The notes: a model not told the origin generated them from the sequence alone. DNA of 64,000 nt from Calothrix sp. HK-06 (GCF_001904745.1 NZ_MRCD01000013.1:72191-136190), one strand, 5' to 3'. Positions 36,697 to 47,987 are shown, counted from the stretch's first letter. Program-made: numbers and translations.

Positions 36697-38202
36697 ATGG
36701 TTAGCAATACAGACTTTTTACCCCCAGTTCAAACCAACGAATTTCTACCACCAATTGGTCGTTGGACAACATGGAGCGGAATGTTTATTCTCTGCGTTAT
36801 TGGACTGGCTATTCCAATTGCAGGTGTTACTAAATATAAGGAAACAGTCAAAGGACAAGCGGTTGTCCGTCCAGCAGGGGAATTACGCATTGTCCAAGCA
36901 GCGACTGAAGGTCAAGTAATGCAAATTTTTGTCAAAGAAAATCAAGTTGTCAAAAAAGGAGATGCGCTTGCTACTATAGATGATTCCCGTCTGCAAACTA
37001 AAAAGAGTCAATTGCAAACTAGCATTCAGCAAGCTAGATTACAAGCGGTGCAAATAAACGCTCAAATTCATGCCCTTAACAGTCAAATTCAAGCTGAAAC
37101 TGACCGCATCAACCGAATTATTACTGGCGCCGAAGCCGAATTGAGCGGGCGGCGCAGAGAATACCAAGATAAAAAAATTACCTCTGTTTCGGAAGTTCAA
37201 GAAGCTGATGCCAATATTAGAATAGCTCAGAAGGAATTGCAGGCTGGAGAGGCACAGTTAAAAACAGCACAAGCCAATCTTCATGCTACAGAAGCAGCTT
37301 TAGGTGCAGCCCGGTCGAAGCAAAACCGATATGAGAATGTAGCAACCCAAGGAGCGCTTTCTAAGAATCAATTGGAAGAAGCACAACTACTAGTAAATCA
37401 GCAAGAGCAAGCAGTAAAAGCGCAACAAGCAACAGTAGAAGCGCAAAAAGAAACAATAGAGCGGTTACAGCAAGCTGTAGAAGCTGCGCTCGCTAGAAAA
37501 CAACGCGCCCAAGTAGCCCTAAATCCTAGTAATGCACAAGTCGCAATTGCTACTGAGCGCATTGCCCAAGAAAAAGCAGCAGGGCTAAGTAACAAAGCAA
37601 CTTTAGAAAAGGAACGTCAAGCCCTAATTAAGCAACGAATTGAAATTGAAAAGCAGCTAGAACGGGATACCAGCGAACTCAAACAAGTGGAAATTGACCT
37701 AGCTCAAACCACCATTGCAGCCACAGCAGATGGTATAATCTCCCAAATCAACCTGCGAAACTCCGGTCAAACGCTGCGTGCTGGAGAAGCAGTAGTACAA
37801 ATTGTTCCCAGTAATGCACCCCAAGTTGTCAAGGCAGCAGTTGCATCTGAAGATAAGAGTAAATTAAAAATAGCTCAAAAAATCAAAATGCGGGTGAGTG
37901 CTTGTCCTTACCCAGATTACGGTACTCTCGACGGTGAAGTGCAGGCAATTTCTCCAGATGCGATCACTCCTCAAAAAAATGACACAAATGGAACCGGGAT
38001 TAATACGAATGGTAGTCCGAAAGCTGTTGCAACAGGTGCTTTTTATGAGGTTACTATTCAGCCAGAAAACTTAGTTTTAGGTAAGGGGAAAAATCTATGT
38101 CACATTCAATTGGGAATGGAGGGCAGAGTTGATATCATTTCCCGTGAAGAAACTGTACTGCGATTCTTTCTCCGGAAGGCGAGGTTAATAGCTGATTTGT
38201 AA
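36697..38202 (+). CDS. HlyD-family membrane fusion (periplasmic adaptor) protein
   Basis: 501 residues. One membrane segment lies near residues 27-46 (GMFILCVIGLAIPIAGVT). A biotinyl-lipoyl-like half domain follows (VVRPAGELRIVQAATEGQVMQ, KENQVVKKGDALATID). Residues ~100-340 form long Gln/Ala-rich coiled coils. The second lipoyl half and beta barrel come after (ATADGIISQINLRNSGQTLRAGE). It should link the PCAT to an outer-membrane TolC-like duct, which is not encoded here. It directly follows the exporter, so the three genes form a type I export operon for the leader peptide. Confidence 0.95.
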   Translation: MVSNTDFLPPVQTNEFLPPIGRWTTWSGMFILCVIGLAIPIAGVTKYKETVKGQAVVRPAGELRIVQAATEGQVMQIFVKENQVVKKGDALATIDDSRLQTKKSQLQTSIQQARLQAVQINAQIHALNSQIQAETDRINRIITGAEAELSGRRREYQDKKITSVSEVQEADANIRIAQKELQAGEAQLKTAQANLHATEAALGAARSKQNRYENVATQGALSKNQLEEAQLLVNQQEQAVKAQQATVEAQKETIERLQQAVEAALARKQRAQVALNPSNAQVAIATERIAQEKAAGLSNKATLEKERQALIKQRIEIEKQLERDTSELKQVEIDLAQTTIAATADGIISQINLRNSGQTLRAGEAVVQIVPSNAPQVVKAAVASEDKSKLKIAQKIKMRVSACPYPDYGTLDGEVQAISPDAITPQKNDTNGTGINTNGSPKAVATGAFYEVTIQPENLVLGKGKNLCHIQLGMEGRVDIISREETVLRFFLRKARLIADL

Positions 38203-38542
38203 CCCGATAACATCAGATTGGTGGTAATGTTGCTACCGCGACGTAGGATTAAGTCTACTGAGTTAATGTTAATTGTTGCTTGAGTAACCTCAACTCTATG
38301 CTTTCTTTCGGATAGTGGTTTATCAAGGGGAAAATCTTGACTTTATATACCTCAAGTTTGTTATCTTATCAACTAACTTTAGGCATATATTTATAAGTTA
38401 AGATTTATTACAAGATTGGATAGTCAGTAAAATCGTATCTTGCTTGACTGCACAAATGAGACGCTTGTGCAATGAAAAATATAAAGACAAAAAAATGTCC
38501 ACAATTTGTGGACATTTTTTATATATCAAGTGCTGTAGACAT
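38203..38542. other. intergenic region downstream of the export operon
   Basis: 340 bases with no convincing gene; it ends in the strong terminator listed next. Confidence 0.4.
38489..38520. terminator. bidirectional rho-independent terminator
   Basis: A near-perfect stem AAAAAATGTCCACAA / TTGTGGACATTTTTT with a minimal loop and A/T-runs at both sides. It lies between the convergent HlyD and fcl genes and should stop transcription both ways. Confidence 0.92.
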
Positions 38543-40665
<2,123 letters not shown>

Positions 40666-41044
40666 GCTCTATATCCCTTGTTATCTGCTTTATATTTACT
40701 GATGAAAGTCATAGATATATACAACCTGATATAAGCTAGCAAGCGCTAGCTACATTCCCCAATGGGAAAGCTACTAGTTATTAGTCGTATATCGAAAAAT
40801 ATCTCAGTAAATTCACTAGTAGTAACTTACCTACATAACCCTATAAGCTTAACTACGAAATGTTAAGTAACTCAGTGACGTTATGTTTATATTCATCAAA
40901 ACTTTATATGATTTATATATTTATGAAGAGTTTATTAAATTTGAGAAACCTGGTTTCTCTAAGAAACCAGGTTTCTAATAAATAAATATCTGTAAAGCAA
41001 GTATTTGCTCTACAGATATAATTAAAAATATACATTTAAATGAG
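40666..41044. other. intergenic region with paired palindromes
   Basis: 379 AT-rich bases. AGAAACCNGGTTTCT palindromes lie at 40945-40959 and 40963-40977 and likely end the sugar-transferase transcript. GCTAGCAAGCGCTAGC near 40735-40750 is another small inverted repeat. The gmd promoter should also lie here. Confidence 0.6.
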
Positions 41045-41797
41045 TCAGTATGCGCCGTTATCTTTAGGTATAACGACCACCCCGACAGTCTTTAAAACAA
41101 TCCACAAATCAAGCCAGAATGTTCTAAATTTTACATAATGCAGGTCAATCTGAACTCGTCTAGGGTAAGGAATATCATTACGTCCAGAAACTTGCCACAA
41201 CCCTGTAATACCAGGACGAATAGTTAAAATTTGTTCGATGTGGCAGCCATACTTTGGTAGTTCTTCCTCTACTAATGGTCGTGGTCCAACAACGCTCATG
41301 TCTCCCATCAGCACATTCCAGAACTGAGGAAATTCATCTAAGCTAGTTATTCGTAGCCATCGACCAATAAGCGTAATTCTAGGGTCGTGTTTAAGTTTAA
41401 AATTTGACTCAAACTCCTGCTGTAATTGCGGTGAGGTTTGCATCATTTGCACGAGAACTTCATCAGCATTGCTCACCATTGTACGAAATTTTATACAATT
41501 AAAACGTTTATAGTTTTTCCCGACTCTTTCTTGGATATAAAAAATCGGGCCAGTTGAGCTAATTGCAATCAGCAAAGCTAACAGTAGGTATACAGGGGAA
41601 AAAGCTACTAGCATGAATAGCGAGAACGCTATATCAAACAATCGCTTGGCTAACTCTCCGTTGATGCTCTCAAATCGCAAAGGCGGTGGTGTCTTTTTTG
41701 GTTGACCCCGCTTTATTATACTGCGCGTAGGTGACGCGCCAGTTGTTTGCCTTTGGTTTCGCGAACCGGAGAGGAGTGAGCTCTGGGCTGTCATCAT
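41045..41797 (-). CDS. polyprenyl-phosphate sugar-1-phosphate transferase
   Basis: 250 residues. After a basic, low-complexity N-terminus (about 45 residues) comes the bacterial sugar transferase domain: KRLFDIAFSLFMLVAFSPVY with one membrane helix, GPIFYIQERVGKNYKRF, KFRTMVSNAD, and RITSLDEFPQFWNVLMGDM with SVVGPRP. The family (WbaP/WcaJ type) moves a sugar phosphate from a nucleotide sugar onto undecaprenyl phosphate and starts a repeat unit of exopolysaccharide. The multi-helix N-terminus of WcaJ is absent, so this is the short form. It is 90 bases downstream of a glycosyltransferase gene on the same strand. Confidence 0.92.
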   Translation of the reverse strand: MMTAQSSLLSGSRNQRQTTGASPTRSIIKRGQPKKTPPPLRFESINGELAKRLFDIAFSLFMLVAFSPVYLLLALLIAISSTGPIFYIQERVGKNYKRFNCIKFRTMVSNADEVLVQMMQTSPQLQQEFESNFKLKHDPRITLIGRWLRITSLDEFPQFWNVLMGDMSVVGPRPLVEEELPKYGCHIEQILTIRPGITGLWQVSGRNDIPYPRRVQIDLHYVKFRTFWLDLWIVLKTVGVVVIPKDNGAY

Positions 41798-41887
41798 ACT
41801 CCTTTATTATCCACACCACACATAGTCCCAATCTTAAAGCTTTTTGGTTGTCGCCTCCGAAGAGACTTATTACCAAAAGCATACTAA

Positions 41888-43117
41888 TCAAGACTTCATA
41901 GACCAGATTTCCTTACTTTTTTGTTCGCACCCATTTACGAACTCAACATAGCGACGCGCAAATACTTGTGCGCCAAATTGAGCAGCATGTTCCTTTGTAT
42001 ACTCTGAATCGAATTTACCGATACATGTTTCAAATTCCCTTACTGCTTCAATTATTGCCGCAATGGTTTGAGTCTTAAAAAGTACACCAGTACCAGTGCG
42101 AGGTGAGGAGCGGATATCGCGCACAGTCTCTAAGGCGCCTCCAGCACCAAAAGCGATAACTGGGGTGCCGCAAGCCTGAGCTTCAACCAGAGCAATGCCA
42201 AAATCTTCACATGCTGCATACACGAAAGCTTTAGCAGTGGACATATATTTTTTTACCACATCATCTGGTTGCCATCCCAGTATATTTATATTTGGTTTTG
42301 ATATCTGTCGTATTTTGTTCATTTCTGGTCCTGTGCCGATAATAACCAAAGGTTTTTGAAGTTCATTGAAAGCTTTGACAATTAAAGATACTTGTTTATA
42401 GCTTACTAAACGGGACACAATAACGTAAAAGTCTTCTTTTTGGGCTGAAAAAGGAAAATCATCAACATTAACAGGTGGATAGATAACTTCGGCTTCACGG
42501 CGATAGCAACGCCAAATGCGTGCGCGTGTATGATGAGAGTTGGCGATAAAGTAATCGACTCGATTTGCACTTAAAACATCCCACTGACGTAGACGGTGCA
42601 GTATGTAACGAGATATCCACCCAGCGGCGCCCTTTCCAACATTACTTGCATTTAAGTAATCGAAAGTTAAGTCCCAAGCGTAACGCATTGGACTATGGCA
42701 ATAGCAAATATGCAACTGATTTGGAGTCGTTAATATACCTTTCGCAACCGCGTGTGATGAAGAGAGTATTACGTCATAGGAGCGCAAATCCAATTGCTCA
42801 ATCGCTAATGGCATCAAAGGCAAGTATTTTTGTACGCCTTTCTCGGAACCAGGAAAATGTTGGAGAAAAGTGGCGCCGACGTGACGTTTATATAAATAAC
42901 TATTGGGGTTACGAGATTCAAAATCAATTAGAGCATATAAGTCCGCATCAAAGGAATTCAGAATTTCGCGAACAACGAGTTCTGACCCCCCAGTGGCTTT
43001 CGGTGTAAGCCATTCATGTACTAAAGCATATTTTGATGACACATTCTTGATGGAAAAATTAACGATGGTGTAAAAGAATAATGTGCGTGACTTGACTAGA
43101 GTCAAAGCTTTACCCAT
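41888..43117 (-). CDS. glycosyltransferase, GT4 family
   Basis: 409 residues as an open frame. Homology probably begins at KYALVHEWLTPKATGGSELVV, so the true start may be a GTG some 27 codons inside (VSSKYALVHEWL). The C-terminal GT-B signature is good: YVIVSRLVSYKQVSLIVKAF, LVIIGTGPEMNKIR, NINILGWQPDDVVKKYM, and EDFGIALVEAQACGTPVIAF with the E-x7-E motif. It should transfer a sugar from a nucleotide donor to a growing lipid-linked oligosaccharide. With the sugar transferase downstream it forms a small polysaccharide unit. The donor sugar is unknown. Confidence 0.9.
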   Translation of the reverse strand: MGKALTLVKSRTLFFYTIVNFSIKNVSSKYALVHEWLTPKATGGSELVVREILNSFDADLYALIDFESRNPNSYLYKRHVGATFLQHFPGSEKGVQKYLPLMPLAIEQLDLRSYDVILSSSHAVAKGILTTPNQLHICYCHSPMRYAWDLTFDYLNASNVGKGAAGWISRYILHRLRQWDVLSANRVDYFIANSHHTRARIWRCYRREAEVIYPPVNVDDFPFSAQKEDFYVIVSRLVSYKQVSLIVKAFNELQKPLVIIGTGPEMNKIRQISKPNINILGWQPDDVVKKYMSTAKAFVYAACEDFGIALVEAQACGTPVIAFGAGGALETVRDIRSSPRTGTGVLFKTQTIAAIIEAVREFETCIGKFDSEYTKEHAAQFGAQVFARRYVEFVNGCEQKSKEIWSMKS

Positions 43118-43246
43118 ACCAAAGACGTGATTCTGCTTTTACTAGTTCCAGAGGTATACCACAACCTGATAACCTCGTTGTTGGGATTAGTTGTTGGGAA
43201 CACGCTCCGACCTCAAGTCAAATACATAAACATACAAAGGGTATTT

Positions 43247-44179
43247 ATGCGAATCTTAATTATGGGTGGCACCCGCTTCATTGGTATTTACCTCACACAA
43301 CAGTTAGTAGAACAAGGACATAAAGTTGTTTTGTTTAATCGCGGTAATCGTCCTGCACCTGTGTCCGGGGTAGAAGTAATTACAGGTGACCGTACTAACC
43401 CAGAGCAATTACAGCAAAAACTAAAAGGCGAAAAATTTGATGCCATCTTCGACAATAACGGTAGAGAACTTACTGATACTCAACCATTAGCGGAAATTTT
43501 TCAAGATAGTGTGCAACATTTTATATATATGAGTTCCGCTGGTGTGTATTTAAAATCTGACCAAATGCCCCACAGAGAAGGCGATGCCGTTGACCCAAAA
43601 AGTCGCCACAAAGGCAAATTTGATACAGAAGACTATTTAATGAAACAAAACGTTCCGTATACGTCTATTCGTCCAACCTATATTTACGGGCCACAAAACT
43701 ACAACGACCTAGAAGCGTGGTTTTTTGACCGAATAGTTAGAAATCGTCCCATACCTATTCCAGGTAACGGTATGCACATCACACAGTTAGGACACGTCAA
43801 AGATTTAGCGAAAGCGATGTGTTTAGTATTGGGTAACTCAAGCGCAATTAGACAAACTTATAACGTTTCAGGAGACCGTTTTGTTACATTTGATGGTTTA
43901 GCGCGTGCGTGTGCAGTTGCCGCAGGAAAATCATTAGACGATATCCAAATAATCCACTACGACCCCAAAAAATTCGATTTCGGCAAACGTAAAGCATTCC
44001 CAATGCGAGTTCAACACTTCTTTGCCTCAGTTAGCAAAGCCAGAACCGAGTTAGGATGGCAACCTGAATATGATTTAGTATCAGGATTGAAAGACGCTTA
44101 CGTTCAGGACTTTATTCTTTCGGGTAGAGACAAAAAAGAAATTGACTTTTCTTGCGACGACGAAATTATTAAAAGTTAG
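43247..44179 (+). CDS. NAD-dependent epimerase/dehydratase, CSP41-like
   Basis: 310 residues from ATG 43247, which has AAAGGG five bases ahead; the frame extends upstream to 43127 but without homology. The motif MGGTRFIGIYL is the atypical Gly-rich loop seen in chloroplast stem-loop-binding proteins (CSP41) and their cyanobacterial relatives. It continues with VVLFNRGNRPAP, YMSSAGVYLKSD, RPTYIYGPQNYNDLE and SGDRFVTFDGLARACA. Plant members bind RNA and ribosomes, while the bacterial role is unclear. It is divergent from the glycosyltransferase gene. Confidence 0.88.
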   Translation: MRILIMGGTRFIGIYLTQQLVEQGHKVVLFNRGNRPAPVSGVEVITGDRTNPEQLQQKLKGEKFDAIFDNNGRELTDTQPLAEIFQDSVQHFIYMSSAGVYLKSDQMPHREGDAVDPKSRHKGKFDTEDYLMKQNVPYTSIRPTYIYGPQNYNDLEAWFFDRIVRNRPIPIPGNGMHITQLGHVKDLAKAMCLVLGNSSAIRQTYNVSGDRFVTFDGLARACAVAAGKSLDDIQIIHYDPKKFDFGKRKAFPMRVQHFFASVSKARTELGWQPEYDLVSGLKDAYVQDFILSGRDKKEIDFSCDDEIIKS

Positions 44180-44208
44180 CGGTTAGCGGTTAGCGGTTAG
44201 CAGTTAGG
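44177..44208. repeat. tandem heptamer repeat TTAGCGG (STRR)
   Basis: Four close copies of TTAGCGG/TTAGCAG start at the stop codon of the epimerase-like gene. This is a typical short tandemly repeated repetitive sequence of heterocystous cyanobacteria. A CACAGAG/CTCTGTG inverted repeat lies further on at about 44230-44280. Confidence 0.8.
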
Positions 44209-44425
44209 TTATTTTAGCTTTTTGCTCTGCGAAGATGGACTCTGTGGTAAAACAATAATTTATTTCACCACAGAGACTACGAGAGTTCACAAAGGCAAGT
44301 GATGTTGCGTGCAAAATTTTGGAAACTATATATATAGTCACAAACGGTGGAGAAAGTGGAAATTTGTATGTATATTTAGAGGTTAAACATTAACCCAATT
44401 TAAAGCTTGGCTTGCTGTATACAAT

Positions 44426-45043
44426 ATGCCCTTTGCTTTTGAAATTATTGCTACCCGTGAAGTACATCGCGACTTTAGAGGAGACAGTTACCGTCACTGG
44501 ACTTTACTAATAGGTGTTCTTCGTTCTGGAGTTATTAAGCTGCGCGACCATATTTGTCTACCTTCACAGACGGGGCAAAATTTAGTTTCCACTGTTATTG
44601 GGTTTGAGCCAAACGTTCATGACATATCAGAAGGTGAAAAGCGTTTAATGCTCCCCTCACGCCCATTTTCTCAAAATATTCCTGACTTTATGCGGCGCCG
44701 AGGTAAACTATGGCTCAAACAATCATCAAAAAAGCAAGTCAAAGCTAGCGTTGTCAACCAACCATTTATGCTAGTTACTTGGGAACCTGCTTACAATGCA
44801 GCAGATATCCGCTTAGGAGGGTTAGCTACAGAATGCTCAAACTCATATTATCAAAATCGTATATTAGAAACATTACAGCTAACTCCAGAAAATATATTAC
44901 ATTGTCGTGATTGTGCTACACCATTATCGAGTATACCTGCTGCAATGCCTCATCTCAAAGAACTTTTCACGCACCCAAACAAAGAAATAGTAAGTCGCGC
45001 TGTCAACATATACAACTATCTACATTGGCAACAAAAAGGCTAG
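44426..45043 (+). CDS. hypothetical protein, no family recognised
   Basis: 205 residues without a signal peptide or membrane segment. The N-terminal ~50 residues (REVHRDFRGDSYRHWTLLI, GVLRSGVIKLRDHICLP) look like a small beta domain. A basic patch follows (MRRRGKLWLKQSSKKQVK), then a C-x2-C pair (LHCRDCATPL). The C-terminus is helical and HEAT-like (MPHLKELFTHPNKEIVSRAV). I do not recognise the family. Codon use matches neighbouring genes, and the frame is long enough to be genuine. It stands alone, with a GTAGAGAC palindrome after the stop codon. Confidence 0.7.
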   Translation: MPFAFEIIATREVHRDFRGDSYRHWTLLIGVLRSGVIKLRDHICLPSQTGQNLVSTVIGFEPNVHDISEGEKRLMLPSRPFSQNIPDFMRRRGKLWLKQSSKKQVKASVVNQPFMLVTWEPAYNAADIRLGGLATECSNSYYQNRILETLQLTPENILHCRDCATPLSSIPAAMPHLKELFTHPNKEIVSRAVNIYNYLHWQQKG

Positions 45044-45047
45044 AAAT

Positions 45048-45074
45048 GTAGAGACGCGACGTGTCGCGTCTTTT
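45048..45074. repeat. GTAGAGAC-family palindrome
   Basis: GAGACGCGAC pairs with GTCGCGTCTT just after the stop of the gene at 44426, followed by T residues; a likely terminator. Confidence 0.65.
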
Positions 45075-45094
45075 ATATCGCGTCTGTTATTAAA

Positions 45095-46108
45095 TTACGA
45101 ATTAGAATTTGCCCCTTTTGCTGTACCAGGTCTAAATATCAAATACGTTCCCCCCAACCCTTCCACAATAGTACGTGTGTTTGCAATCATCATTTTTTGA
45201 TAATTATCGCTTTCACTTCCCTTGGCGCCTAAATTATTCGTCAAAAGCGACCGTTCGGATACTCTGACATCTGCTTGTTTAGCCACGCTTTGAACTACTT
45301 GAGGATTTGCGGCATTACTTATAAAAATAGATGGTACACGGGTCTTCCTAATATTAGTGATTAAAGGCTTTAATTGTGGAGAATTTGGATTATCGGAATA
45401 GTTAATAGTCAAAAAAGCTGTTTCATATGTAAGTCCATAAGCTGTTGTATAGTAGCCCATTTGTACATTATTGGTAATTAGCGTTCGTTGATAAGATGGA
45501 ATACTAGCAATTCGCGATTTAATCCATTTATCTAATGCAGCTATTTGATTTTTGAGTTTATTACTATTCGTCGTGTACAACTTAGCATTTTGCGGCGCTA
45601 CTTTTTTGAGGTTATTACTGATAACATCTATCATTGCAGTAGTATTTTTTGGATTGTGCCATAAATATGGATTAATTTGTTTTTTGTTGCCTTGCTGAAT
45701 ACTCAAACGAGGTTTAGGAACTGCTACTTGGGCAACTGCTATTCTTGGCGCCGGGTTTTTACTGGCTTTGATTGTATTAAATACACCAGGTTCAAGATTA
45801 TAACCGTTGTAAAGAACTAATTTTGCTCTATCAATAGCTTGACGGTCTTTTAGTTGTGGTTGATAGTTACGAGGATTCGTGTCTGATGGAATAAGGCAAT
45901 TTATATCAACTGTGTTTCCTGCAACTTGCTTTGTGAGGTCACACAATACACTTGTAGTTACGACAACTTGAGGAAGATTCGGTTTTTGCGTATTTTGCGG
46001 CGCCGTTGTTCTAATAGTTAAAGATGTTGTATTATTAACATTGTTTTGATTGCTACAAGCTGATAATAAAATCTGAAGTGTTAAAAGCGATATCAGCAAC
46101 TTCCCCAT
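45095..46108 (-). CDS. ZnuA/MntC-like lipoprotein lacking the metal ligands
   Basis: 337 residues. Lipoprotein signal with LLSAC (Cys18). The fold of cluster A-I metal-binding proteins is clear: VVTTSVLCDLTKQVAG, AIDRAKLVLYNGYNLE, NPYLWHNPKN, RTLITNNVQMGYYTTAYGL and MMIANTRTIVEGLGG. All four positions that normally bind Zn or Mn differ: His in DPHxYEP is Arg80 (NPRNYQP), His in NPHxW is Tyr148, His/Glu in the SHDAF segment is Asn214, and Asp in DSLG is Asn291. No permease or ATPase gene is near. It may bind another ligand or work as a chaperone or adhesin; that is inference. Confidence 0.85.
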   Translation of the reverse strand: MGKLLISLLTLQILLSACSNQNNVNNTTSLTIRTTAPQNTQKPNLPQVVVTTSVLCDLTKQVAGNTVDINCLIPSDTNPRNYQPQLKDRQAIDRAKLVLYNGYNLEPGVFNTIKASKNPAPRIAVAQVAVPKPRLSIQQGNKKQINPYLWHNPKNTTAMIDVISNNLKKVAPQNAKLYTTNSNKLKNQIAALDKWIKSRIASIPSYQRTLITNNVQMGYYTTAYGLTYETAFLTINYSDNPNSPQLKPLITNIRKTRVPSIFISNAANPQVVQSVAKQADVRVSERSLLTNNLGAKGSESDNYQKMMIANTRTIVEGLGGTYLIFRPGTAKGANSNS

Positions 46109-46168
46109 AATTTTTTAAACTTTTTTAAACTACAGTTTAATCATATTTACGAGGTATTGTAGCAATTA

Positions 46169-46199
46169 AAAACCTGGTTTCTTGAAGAAACCAGGTTCT
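46169..46199. repeat. paired AACCTGG/CCAGGTT palindromes
   Basis: Two members of the AGAAACCNGGTTTCT family lie head to head between the small secreted-protein gene and the ZnuA-like gene. Confidence 0.75.
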
Positions 46200-46223
46200 T
46201 TACCATAAATTTATAAGTTATTC

Positions 46224-46490
46224 TTATAACAAACTAGAAAGTGATAATTCGCCTTCGAGTTGAAGTTTAGCTTTAACACAAGCTGAACAGCTACAACCCA
46301 TCGCATCATTAATAGGATTGGATTTTTGTGAGAATTTTGGAGTAACCGTTGCAAAAGTCGGGTGACTGGATACTAGTTCAACCCGTTGGTATTGAGCAGG
46401 TTGAATAACTTCTGCTGTTGCTGGACTAATGAGAAGCAGCGAAGCTAGCAATACCGGAAAAATAAATAAAATCAATTTAGTCAACTTCAT
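46224..46490 (-). CDS. small secreted protein with C-x-C-x2-C motif
   Basis: 88 residues. The signal peptide is clear (MKLTKLILFIFPVLLASLLL, cleavage after ATA). The mature ~60 residues end in a Cys-rich segment, GCSCSACVKAKLQLEGELSL, with three Cys that could bind a metal or form a disulfide. I do not recognise a named family. It lies 115 bases upstream of the ligand-less ZnuA-like gene in the same direction, although a palindrome pair separates them. A metal-related envelope role is only a guess. Confidence 0.75.
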   Translation of the reverse strand: MKLTKLILFIFPVLLASLLLISPATAEVIQPAQYQRVELVSSHPTFATVTPKFSQKSNPINDAMGCSCSACVKAKLQLEGELSLSSLL

Positions 46491-46597
46491 GGTGTAGACC
46501 TAAACAAGGCATTTGTGATAAAGCATAACGAATTCGCAGCAATTAGTCATTAATCGCAAGCTACGTGTAAAGACTTTTTTGTATCAAGTTTGGTTCC

Positions 46598-47650
46598 TTA
46601 GTTACCAAAACCTTGACCACGCGAGGATTTTGCCCAAATTATAACTTTACCATTATCAGCTCCTGCTGCAAGGAGTTTACCTTCCGGGTGCCAAGCTAAA
46701 CAAGAAAAACCTGCTTCGGTTGTAAGAACTTGGGAAACTTGTTTTGCTTCCTTCCATAAACATAACCATCCATCACTAGCAGCAGAAGCTAGTAGAAAAC
46801 TATTGGGTGCAAACTTGATGTCCTGAATAACGTCAACGTGGTTAGTTAAAACTCGTGCTTCCCATCCTTGAGATTCGTCTTCGAGTTTTTCCCACACTAC
46901 CATACCTTCGACACTCGATGTTGCAAGTAATGGGGCGCCTATTGGTGTATTAACATCAGACCAAGCAACTTGTCGAATCTTACCAGGGAAACCGCGCATT
47001 AACCAAGGCTCAGAATTACCCCATTCCATTACACCCACAGAACGGTCCATATTACCCGAAGCCAAAAATTTTCCATCCTTTGACCATGCGAGTGCAACAC
47101 TAACTGTAGGCATTTCCCATACATAAGGTTCTTCGTTCCAGTTTTCACAGTTCCAAACCTTAACACCTTTATTGCCACCAGCAGCCAAATTTTTACCATT
47201 GCTAGACCACCCCATACCTAACGGGGAAGAATCTTCAAAGTTGAGTGTAGCGACAAGTTCGTTTTTAGAAGCATCCCAAATTTGGATATAACGGTTCAAG
47301 CAAAAAGCTAGCTGGTTGCTGGTTGGGTTCCAAACAAGCTTATCAACCCATGCAGGAGCATTTTCTAACGTAGCGACTACATCACTTCCTTGCCAAATAG
47401 TCACTCGTCCATCTTGTCCCCCAGCAGCTAAAAACTTACCATCATAAGAAAATTTTACACAGTCAACAGACTTACCCGTAGCAACTTGCAAAATTTCCAA
47501 TTCATCATTCTGCCATAAAGCAACTTCTCCCGCAGCAGAAACAACAGCAAGCGTTGAACCAACAGGCGCCATCGTTACAGACGTTATATAATCTGACAGC
47601 GTTGCAGTAAATTTAAGGTCAAAGTCTTTTACAGTAGTTGATGTACTCAT
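46598..47650 (-). CDS. WD40-repeat beta-propeller protein
   Basis: 350 residues from ATG 47650, with GGGAA a few bases ahead; the frame extends upstream into a palindrome repeat. About seven WD40 blades are visible, for example VDCVKFSYDGKFLAAGGQDGR, LAWSKDGKFLASGNMDRSVGV, IKFAPNSFLLASAASDGWLCL and LAWHPEGKLLAAGADNGKVI. No other domain or signal peptide is present. Such proteins are scaffolds for complexes. Nothing nearby identifies a partner, as both flanking gaps carry palindromic repeats. Confidence 0.9.
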   Translation of the reverse strand: MSTSTTVKDFDLKFTATLSDYITSVTMAPVGSTLAVVSAAGEVALWQNDELEILQVATGKSVDCVKFSYDGKFLAAGGQDGRVTIWQGSDVVATLENAPAWVDKLVWNPTSNQLAFCLNRYIQIWDASKNELVATLNFEDSSPLGMGWSSNGKNLAAGGNKGVKVWNCENWNEEPYVWEMPTVSVALAWSKDGKFLASGNMDRSVGVMEWGNSEPWLMRGFPGKIRQVAWSDVNTPIGAPLLATSSVEGMVVWEKLEDESQGWEARVLTNHVDVIQDIKFAPNSFLLASAASDGWLCLWKEAKQVSQVLTTEAGFSCLAWHPEGKLLAAGADNGKVIIWAKSSRGQGFGN

Positions 47651-47987
47651 AAATATTCCCAGGTGCGGCGAACAACTTTTAATTTTACGTCGTTTAAATC
47701 TTAAAAACCCGGTTTCTACGCACAATCGTCATTTTGATTACAATATCTCAACCAAGAAACCGGGTTTCTTTGGGTAAAATCATAATAATAGATTTTGTGC
47801 TATGATTAAAACAAAGAGAGTTATTTTCCAGCAAAAAAATGTAGCTCAACGCTAGAGAACTTTATAGAGCTAAATACAGCTAAAATCAAAAATTTTAAAA
47901 TTTCAAAAATAAAATTTCCATAAGCTCAATCGCAAGACTGTTGCTATTTAGAGTGATTGAGCCATTTTTAACGAAAATGAGGTAAAT
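47651..47987. other. divergent intergenic region with AGAAACC-type palindromes
   Basis: 337 bases between the WD40 and zinc-ribbon genes. Palindrome copies lie at 47703-47718 and 47755-47769. The rest is very AT-rich (47810-47930) and probably holds promoters. Confidence 0.5.
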
